DNA of 10,779 nt from an uncultured Clostridia bacterium (GTDB lineage: Bacteria; Bacillota; Clostridia; TANB77; CAG-508). Location of the stretch: positions 1 through 10,779 of the forward strand of contig CALXAW010000041.1 in NCBI GenBank assembly GCA_944386375.1, in the 5' to 3' direction. The notes beneath the pieces were generated by a model. The model did no database searches, was not told the origin of the DNA, and saw nothing but the letters and a program-made list of their open reading frames with translations. Both the position numbers and the translations under genes were made by a program. Of this stretch, positions 6,735 through 10,779 are shown piece by piece. The number at the start of each line of letters is the position of its first letter. Within the stretch, counting starts at the first letter, position 1.

Positions 6735-6774
6735 ATTTACTCTCCTTTTAGCTACTTTTTTAATATTTATTAAA

Positions 6775-8097
6775 TTAACTGATGATACATTTGCTGTTGT
6801 AGAATTTCCACCAAATGAGCCACATCCGAAGTGTAAGTGATGGCATATTTGTATTATATATATCACCAATTGCGCCATGAGTAGATGGAGAATTTACAAT
6901 TATTCTTCCTGCTTTTAATCTTTCAGAAAACTCTAAAATTGTATCTTCATCTTCTGAATGGATTACTGCAGAATGTCCAAGGCCACCATATTCTAGCAAT
7001 TTTTCTGCCTTAGATATTCCCTCTTCTTTATTGTTTACTATATAATATGTTAAAACAGGGCTTAATTTTTCTTTAGAAAATGGATATCCTTCTCCTATTC
7101 CTTCTTCATATACAACTATAACTTTTGTTTCTTTTGGTATTTCAAAGCCCGCTTCTTTTGCTATTGTATATGGACTTTTACCTGGAATATGTGATTGTAA
7201 TTTATTATTTTTTTCTTTATCAAACATATAATTTTTTAATTTTTCTTTTTCCACAGGACTAACAAAATAACAGCCAGCATTCCTCATTAAATTCTCAAAC
7301 TGTTGATAAATTTCTTTATCTACCAATACAGCTTGCTCAGATGCACATATCATTCCATTATCAAATGCTTTTGACATTACCAAGTCATTTACAGAAGTCT
7401 CAAGTTTTGCTGTTTTATCTATATAACATGGCACATTACCAGGTCCAACACCTAGTGCTGGTTTTCCGCAAGAATATGCAGATTTAACCATACCTGTTCC
7501 ACCTGTTGCTAAAATTAGGTTTACATCTGGGTGATTCATAAGTGCTCTTGTGGCTTCTACTGATGGCTCCTCAATCCACAAAATACAATTTTCTGGCGCA
7601 CCTGCTTTTATTGCTGCATCTCTTAATATTTGTGCAGCAGTTACACTACATTTTTGTGCTGATGGATGAAACCCAAATATTATTACATTTCTAGTTTTTG
7701 CGGCAATAATTGATTTAAACATTGTAGTAGAAGTAGGGTTTGTTACTGGTGTAACTCCTGCAATAATACCTATTGGCTCTGCTATTTCTACATAATCTTC
7801 TTCGCTATTTTCGTTTATAACACCTACTGTTTTTTCGTATTTAATACTATGGTAAATATATTCTGTTGCAAACATATTTTTTGTTATTTTATCTTCGTAA
7901 ATTCCTCTACCTGTTTCTTCTACTGCCATTTTAGCAAGCTCCATATGATGCTCTAAGCCTGCCATAGACATTGCTTTTGTAATATTATTTACTGTTTCTT
8001 GATCTAATTTTAAATATTCTTTAGAAGCAATTTTTGCCTTTTGCACTAAATTATCTATCATATTTCTTATGTGTTCTTCTTTTTCTATGTTTTCCAT
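6775..8097 (-). CDS. adhE: AdhE N-terminal half: CoA-acylating acetaldehyde dehydrogenase domain
   Basis: This half reduces acetyl-CoA to acetaldehyde with NADH. The catalytic cysteine is Cys251 in NGMICASEQAV, and the family blocks IAGVTPVTNPTSTT, ATGGTGMVKSAY and ALGVGPGNVP are all present. I chose ATG 8097 (MENIEKEEH) because AGGAGG lies 5 nt upstream. The in-frame ATG 30 bp earlier at 8127 has no ribosome binding site. True AdhE sequence ends at PSLTL (6829). The remaining 17 residues up to the stop at 6775 (RMWLIWWKFYNS...) are out-of-frame readthrough caused by the extra base at 6828. The gene starts about 54 bp after the upstream radical SAM stop, and no convincing promoter or Rex-type operator was found. 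It may be transcribed from rnc, or from a weak promoter inside the preceding gene. Confidence 0.9.
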   Translation of the reverse strand: MENIEKEEHIRNMIDNLVQKAKIASKEYLKLDQETVNNITKAMSMAGLEHHMELAKMAVEETGRGIYEDKITKNMFATEYIYHSIKYEKTVGVINENSEEDYVEIAEPIGIIAGVTPVTNPTSTTMFKSIIAAKTRNVIIFGFHPSAQKCSVTAAQILRDAAIKAGAPENCILWIEEPSVEATRALMNHPDVNLILATGGTGMVKSAYSCGKPALGVGPGNVPCYIDKTAKLETSVNDLVMSKAFDNGMICASEQAVLVDKEIYQQFENLMRNAGCYFVSPVEKEKLKNYMFDKEKNNKLQSHIPGKSPYTIAKEAGFEIPKETKVIVVYEEGIGEGYPFSKEKLSPVLTYYIVNNKEEGISKAEKLLEYGGLGHSAVIHSEDEDTILEFSERLKAGRIIVNSPSTHGAIGDIYNTNMPSLTLRMWLIWWKFYNSKCIIS

Positions 8098-8151
8098 AGC
8101 AACCTCCTCTATCTTTAGTTTATACATATTTTTCTATTTTATTAATACTTT

Positions 8152-9207
8152 TTAATCATTTAAAAAATCATTATATACTTTAACAATTTCTATTTTTGAC
8201 TTGCCTTGTTTAATGTCTTTTGACTGATTAAGTATTAAGTCTACATCATATACATCTTTTAATTTTGTTACATTTTCTTTTTTATGGCCTATAACATTAT
8301 CTGCATCAATAGGGTTTACTGTAACTTCTACCTCTTTTACTTTTACATTTAATTTTTTTATTTTTTCAACAATTGCATCATACCACAAACCTGACTCAAC
8401 CAATTGTCTAAATGCTGGGTGATATGGACCTGCAACAACTTGACTAGCTTCTACCCCTAGGTCTGTTATTTCTTCTGTATTTTGTAACCCTATTCTTATA
8501 ATATTAATATGTTTTTTATTAAATAAGCTTACTAATTCTTTACATGTTTCTACAGCTTGAACTAATGTTATAGGTTGAAACTTACCATTATTGTATTCTT
8601 CTTCTAATTTACTTCCTTTAACAACTAAAACAGGATAAATTCTAACCATTTTAGGTTTTAATTTAATTAAAGCTTTGGCAGTATTTATATCATCTATTTT
8701 TGTGCTATCTGGAAGCCCAACTATCATTTGAAGCCCTAATTTAAAGCCATTCCATCTAATTAGCTTAGATGCTTTTTTTACATCTTCAAATGTGTACTTA
8801 CTTTCTATTTTATTTAGTATATAGTTATTAGAAGATTGAACACCTAATTCTATAGTTTTAACTTTATACTTTTTAAATAATTTTAATACTTTTTTATTTA
8901 TATAATTAGGTCTAGACTCAACACGTATGCTATCTATTTTATTAACTTTTAGATAATTATATACGATTTTTAAAAAATCTTCTTGCAGTTTTTCGTCTAA
9001 TTGTGTAAAACTACCACCAAAAAAAGCAACTTCTTTATAGGCATTTTTATCTTTAATGTTTTTTAAAAAATAATCTATTGTACTTTTTATATCTTCTGTT
9101 GTTAACATTTTTTGTTTATCATTTATAGAATTTTCACTACAAAATGAATAATCATTTGAACATCCTAAATGAGGCACAAAAATTGGAATTACATATTCTC
9201 TTTTCAT
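8152..9207 (-). CDS. Elp3-like radical SAM protein, middle cluster cysteine replaced by tyrosine
   Basis: The 351-residue protein resembles the Elp3/oxygen-independent radical SAM group that commonly lies next to rnc and smc in Clostridia. Its substrate is not established. It starts with the typical KREYVIPIFVPHLGC, has FFGGSFT at about 62-68 as the GGE-like SAM motif, and keeps the barrel segments SIRVESRPNYI, TIELGVQSS and LGLQMIVGLP. The cluster motif, normally CxxxCxxC, reads Cys16-SND-Tyr20-SF-Cys23. The Tyr codon TAT is one transition from TGT. Two cysteines alone would not normally hold a SAM-active [4Fe-4S] cluster, so activity may be lost or changed. The start ATG 9207 follows AAAGGAGG/AAAGGA and lies 23 bp after the rnc stop, indicating an operon with rnc. 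Confidence 0.85.
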   Translation of the reverse strand: MKREYVIPIFVPHLGCSNDYSFCSENSINDKQKMLTTEDIKSTIDYFLKNIKDKNAYKEVAFFGGSFTQLDEKLQEDFLKIVYNYLKVNKIDSIRVESRPNYINKKVLKLFKKYKVKTIELGVQSSNNYILNKIESKYTFEDVKKASKLIRWNGFKLGLQMIVGLPDSTKIDDINTAKALIKLKPKMVRIYPVLVVKGSKLEEEYNNGKFQPITLVQAVETCKELVSLFNKKHINIIRIGLQNTEEITDLGVEASQVVAGPYHPAFRQLVESGLWYDAIVEKIKKLNVKVKEVEVTVNPIDADNVIGHKKENVTKLKDVYDVDLILNQSKDIKQGKSKIEIVKVYNDFLND

Positions 9208-9230
9208 ATTTCCTTTATCCTCCTTTTTAG

Positions 9231-9905
9231 TTACACTTGTTTTAAAAGAGCTTTTTTTGCTGCTTGCATCTCTGCTGATTTTTTAGACTTTCCCTCTCCA
9301 TCTGCTAATAATTTTCCATTACATCTAACTTCTGCTTCAAATAATTTATTATGATCTGGTCCTGTTTCTTTAGTTATTATATACTCAATTTTTACTTCTC
9401 CATTTTCTTGCAACTTTTCTTGTAATGCTGTTTTATAATCTCTAAATCCCATATGCTCTGTTGCATACTGAATTTCATTTTTTAAATTATTAATAATAAA
9501 TTTTTTAGCCTTTTCTATTCCACTATCTAAATATATCGCTGCAATAACAGCTTCCATTGTGTCTTCTAATATTGCAGTTTTATTAGCTCCGCCTGATAAT
9601 AACTCTGATTTTCCAAGACGCAAGAAATCACTAAAATTATGCAATTTTGCAACTTGGGCTAAACTTTCTTCACACACAACCATTGCTCTAACTTTAGTCA
9701 TTTCTCCTTCTTTTAAATTTGGAAAATTAGTATATATATACTCACTTGTTACAAATTCTAATATGCTATCACCTAAAAACTCTAGTTTTTCATAACTTTC
9801 TACATTCATTTCATATGCATATGATGTATGAGTTAAAGCTCTTTTTAAAAGCTCTTTATTTGTAAATTCATAACCTATGTTTTTTTCTAATTTGCTAAAA
9901 TCCAC
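9231..9905 (-). CDS. rnc: Ribonuclease III
   Basis: RNase III cleaves double-stranded RNA and processes rRNA precursors and mRNAs. The 224-residue protein has the normal two-domain layout. The endonuclease domain spans about 5-145, with the signature KLEFLGDSILE (Glu42, Asp46, Glu50) and the second metal-binding pair Asp115 and Glu118 in ILEDTMEAVIAAIYLDSG. The double-stranded RNA-binding domain spans about 154-222, with DYKTALQEKLQ, a GPDHNKLFEAEV block and a KSKKSAEMQAAKKAL helix. Translation begins at GTG 9905, after a very strong AAAGGGGGGAG site. It has its own promoter (9944-9971) and is followed closely by the radical SAM gene. Its neighbours plsX and acpP give the standard Firmicutes order plsX-acpP-rnc. 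Confidence 0.97.
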   Translation of the reverse strand: MDFSKLEKNIGYEFTNKELLKRALTHTSYAYEMNVESYEKLEFLGDSILEFVTSEYIYTNFPNLKEGEMTKVRAMVVCEESLAQVAKLHNFSDFLRLGKSELLSGGANKTAILEDTMEAVIAAIYLDSGIEKAKKFIINNLKNEIQYATEHMGFRDYKTALQEKLQENGEVKIEYIITKETGPDHNKLFEAEVRCNGKLLADGEGKSKKSAEMQAAKKALLKQV

Positions 9906-9943
9906 TATTTTCTCCCCCCTTTCTACTTGAAGTTTCTTGTTAT

Positions 9944-9971
9944 ATTATATAACATAAAAAAAATTTTTCAA
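9944..9971 (-). promoter_or_regulatory. Promoter of rnc operon
   Basis: On the minus strand, TTGAAA (9971-9966) is followed after 16 bp by TATAAT (9949-9944). Transcription would start near 9937, about 30 nt before the GTG start. The promoter lies just outside the repeat cluster that begins near 9992. Confidence 0.7.
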
Positions 9972-9991
9972 GCAATTTTTATAATAATGTT

Positions 9992-10036
9992 AGCGACTTT
10001 TATACTACTTAGAAAGTATGACTTTCTGATTAGTAG
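9992..10036 (+). repeat. Partial repeat unit: tail AGCGACTTTTATAC plus hairpin A
   Basis: AGCGACTTTTATAC is the end of the repeat-family tail. It is followed by an imperfect hairpin (10005-10036) with arms CTACTTAGAAAGT and ACTTTCTGATTAGTAG around the loop ATG. The same tail-plus-hairpin order and the same apex GAAAGT-ATG-ACTTTC recur at 10150-10195 with different flanking stem bases. Confidence 0.65.
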
Positions 10037-10158
10037 AACAAATCGGAAAGCCATTTTCTTAGTGGCATTTAAACTTTTTCGTTGGCTTTCCGTAAATTTG
10101 TTCAAGCGCCAATTTTACGAAGTAAAATTGTGTGCAACGTTGGAGCGAAGCGACTTTT
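10036..10158 (+). repeat. Dispersed structured repeat, copy 2 (hairpins B and C plus tail)
   Basis: This 123-bp copy aligns with 1943-2069 along its length. Hairpin B (10036-10103) keeps the same 8-bp and 10-bp stems and the TAA bulge. Hairpin C (10110-10130) reads CAATTTTAC-gaa-GTAAAATTG. Relative to copy 1 it has lost one A-T pair and changed a T-A pair to C-G, with both sides of the stem altered together. The tail CAACGTTGGAGCGAAGCGAC follows. This copy is intergenic, between the acpP terminator and the rnc promoter, and encodes nothing convincing. Confidence 0.85.
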
Positions 10159-10195
10159 ATACAATAGGAAAGTATGACTTTCCTATTGTATAAAA
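10155..10195. repeat. Perfect 19-bp hairpin A' with ATG loop
   Basis: TTTTATACAATAGGAAAGT (10155-10173), loop ATG (10174-10176), then the exact complement (10177-10195). It closes repeat copy 2 and merges with the A-run of the acpP terminator. Its apex is the same as hairpin A at 10005-10036, while the lower stem is different but still paired. Confidence 0.75.
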
Positions 10196-10216
10196 AAAAG
10201 AGCGTTTAGCTCTTTT
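10192..10216 (-). terminator. Rho-independent terminator of acpP
   Basis: On the minus strand, AAAAGAGC (10216-10209), loop TAAAC, GCTCTTTT (10203-10196), continuing into an unbroken run of eight T (10199-10192). It begins 6 bp after the acpP stop codon, so it is a textbook intrinsic terminator. Confidence 0.85.
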
Positions 10217-10222
10217 CTTGTT

Positions 10223-10462
10223 TTACACATTTTCTTTTATGTAGTCAACTACATCTCCTACTGTTACAACTTTTTCTGCATCAGCATCTGGAATTTCTAT
10301 ATCAAATTCTTCCTCTATAGCCATAATTAATTCAACTATATCTAGTGAATCTGCTCCTAAATCATCTATAAAAGATGCTTCTAATGTAACATTTGCTTCT
10401 GTTACACCTAGTTGCTCTACTATTATATTTTTTACCTTTTCTAAAATTTCTTCTGAACTCAT
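10223..10462 (-). CDS. acpP: Acyl carrier protein
   Basis: ACP carries growing fatty acyl chains on a 4'-phosphopantetheine arm. The 79-residue acidic, helical protein has the attachment site Ser39 in DDLGADSLDIVELIM, followed by the acidic helix EEEFDIEIPD. Length and composition are typical. The frame is open upstream to 10561, but that extension would overlap the promoter and is not ACP-like. The ATG at 10462 matches the family N-terminus MSSEEILEKVK. Its AGGAGG (10481-10476) lies about 13 nt upstream, longer than usual, so initiation may be somewhat suboptimal or may rely on the extended AGGAGGTG pairing. It is probably transcribed alone from its own promoter to the terminator at 10192-10216, between plsX and rnc. 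Confidence 0.97.
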   Translation of the reverse strand: MSSEEILEKVKNIIVEQLGVTEANVTLEASFIDDLGADSLDIVELIMAIEEEFDIEIPDADAEKVVTVGDVVDYIKENV

Positions 10463-10532
10463 TTTCTTAAGTTCACCTCCTCTCAAGTACAATATAGATT
10501 TTATTGTTATTATCTTTTTTATTCTATGTTCT

Positions 10533-10561
10533 GTTATATTATATGTTTTAATTTTTGTCAA
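10533..10561 (-). promoter_or_regulatory. Promoter of acpP
   Basis: On the minus strand, a consensus TTGACA (10561-10556) is separated by 17 bp from TATAAC (10538-10533), with an overlapping TATAAT 5 bp closer. The start of transcription is expected near 10526, giving a leader of about 60 nt. The site lies 45 bp after the plsX stop. Confidence 0.75.
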
Positions 10562-10606
10562 GCAATCTTAGAAATAATTTTTAAAAATCGACTAGGCATA
10601 TCAATT

Positions 10607-10779
10607 TTAGTTTTTATCTGTTTTTTCAAATTCTTCTATCATTTTTTCCACTGCTCTATTTTCTACGAACTTTTCTGCTTGTTTTATTGTAAATTCAAAT
10701 AAAATTTCGTCACTACTACCATGTGCTTTTACAACAGGTTTTTTTACACCTAAAAATAATGCTCCACCATAAGATTTAT
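10607..10779 (-). CDS. plsX: Phosphate acyltransferase PlsX, C-terminal end, 5' part outside window
   Basis: PlsX makes acyl-phosphate from acyl-ACP for membrane phospholipid synthesis. Only the last 56 residues are present. They begin KSYGGALFLGVKKPVVKAHGSSDE, which matches the conserved C-terminal block of PlsX (YGGA-LLGV-x-P-V-KAHGSS). A helical tail KQAEKFVENRAVEKMIEEFEKT and TAA at 10609-10607 follow. The gene runs off the right edge on the minus strand. It precedes acpP by about 145 bp, the usual lipid-synthesis neighbourhood. The presence of a separate acpP promoter shows the two need not be co-transcribed. Confidence 0.93.
   Translation of the reverse strand, partial: KSYGGALFLGVKKPVVKAHGSSDEILFEFTIKQAEKFVENRAVEKMIEEFEKTDKN

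Larger units (their letters stand above)
5466..8097 (-). pseudogene. adhE: adhE, bifunctional acetaldehyde-CoA/alcohol dehydrogenase, frame broken by one extra base
   Basis: Read as one gene, this encodes an AdhE of about 876 residues (423 + 453), the usual family size. It would convert acetyl-CoA to acetaldehyde and then ethanol, and normally forms filaments called spirosomes. The frame breaks where AdhE should read PSLTLGCGSFGGNS. The minus strand reads ACA CTT CGG ATG, and dropping one base (C at 6828) restores CTT GGA TGT GGC. Both halves keep all visible catalytic residues and there are no other stops or shifts. This fits a recent mutation, a sequencing or assembly error, or recoding, rather than an old pseudogene. 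The shift site, CUU followed by the rare codon CGG, is compatible with +1 slippage but has no upstream Shine-Dalgarno-like stimulator. Confidence 0.8.

Noticed and set aside
8098..8127. Upstream in-frame ATG of adhE at 8127
   Set aside because: It has no ribosome binding site, and the AGGAGG at 8108-8103 lies inside this stretch and serves the ATG at 8097.
8098..8200. Dedicated adhE promoter or Rex operator
   Set aside because: TATAAT-like strings occur (for example 8170-8175 on the minus strand), but none has an acceptable -35 at 16-18 bp, and no TTGTTAA-type inverted repeat is present.
9927..10193. 88-residue open frame across the repeat cluster
   Set aside because: It covers the rnc promoter and repeat copy 2, has no ribosome binding site and no recognisable protein. 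The paired structure explains the sequence better.
10463..10561. 33-residue N-terminal extension of the acyl carrier protein
   Set aside because: It overlaps a consensus promoter (10533-10561), is not ACP-like, and the family N-terminus begins at the ATG at 10462.

Overview
This window is AT-rich (roughly 30% G+C by eye), with GGAGG-type ribosome binding sites, GTG as well as ATG starts, and a plsX-acpP-rnc-radical SAM gene order. Together with a pyruvate formate-lyase/AdhE fermentation set, this points to an anaerobic Bacillota of the class Clostridia, probably a gut-type lineage. Genus is not resolvable from the sequence alone.

Layout. 1-1969 (+): the 3' part of pflB (cut by the window edge), a 126-bp near-palindromic element, then pflA, the radical-SAM activase for PflB. 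2080-3844 (-): a two-gene operon with a three-S1-domain RNA-binding protein followed by a winged-helix protein with a possible nuclease-like C-terminal domain, driven by a good sigma-A promoter. 4135-5409 (+): an AAA-14/DUF4143 ATPase gene whose promoter is overlapped by three exact-period 23-bp repeats. 5466-8097 (-): adhE, the bifunctional aldehyde/alcohol dehydrogenase, split into its two enzyme halves by one extra base at about 6828. 8152-9905 (-): an Elp3-like radical SAM protein lacking the middle cluster cysteine, and rnc (RNase III). 10223-10779 (-): acpP with its own promoter and terminator, and the 3' end of plsX.

Function. PflB/PflA convert pyruvate to acetyl-CoA plus formate, and AdhE reduces acetyl-CoA to ethanol, so the two ends of a mixed-acid branch flank the unrelated S1 and ATPase genes. 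The right side is the common fatty-acid/RNA-processing housekeeping cluster of Firmicutes. There adhE occupies the place where smc is often found.

Most unusual content. A modular, hairpin-rich repeat family occurs at 1943-2069 and 10036-10158 (near-full copies), with tail and hairpin pieces at 5421-5501 (-), 9992-10036 and 10141-10195. It sits at gene 3' ends, supplies the last codons of pflA and probably of adhE, and its hairpins are preserved by compensatory changes between copies. It looks like a structured non-coding (possibly mobile) element. No transposase, CRISPR array, tRNA or rRNA gene is visible.
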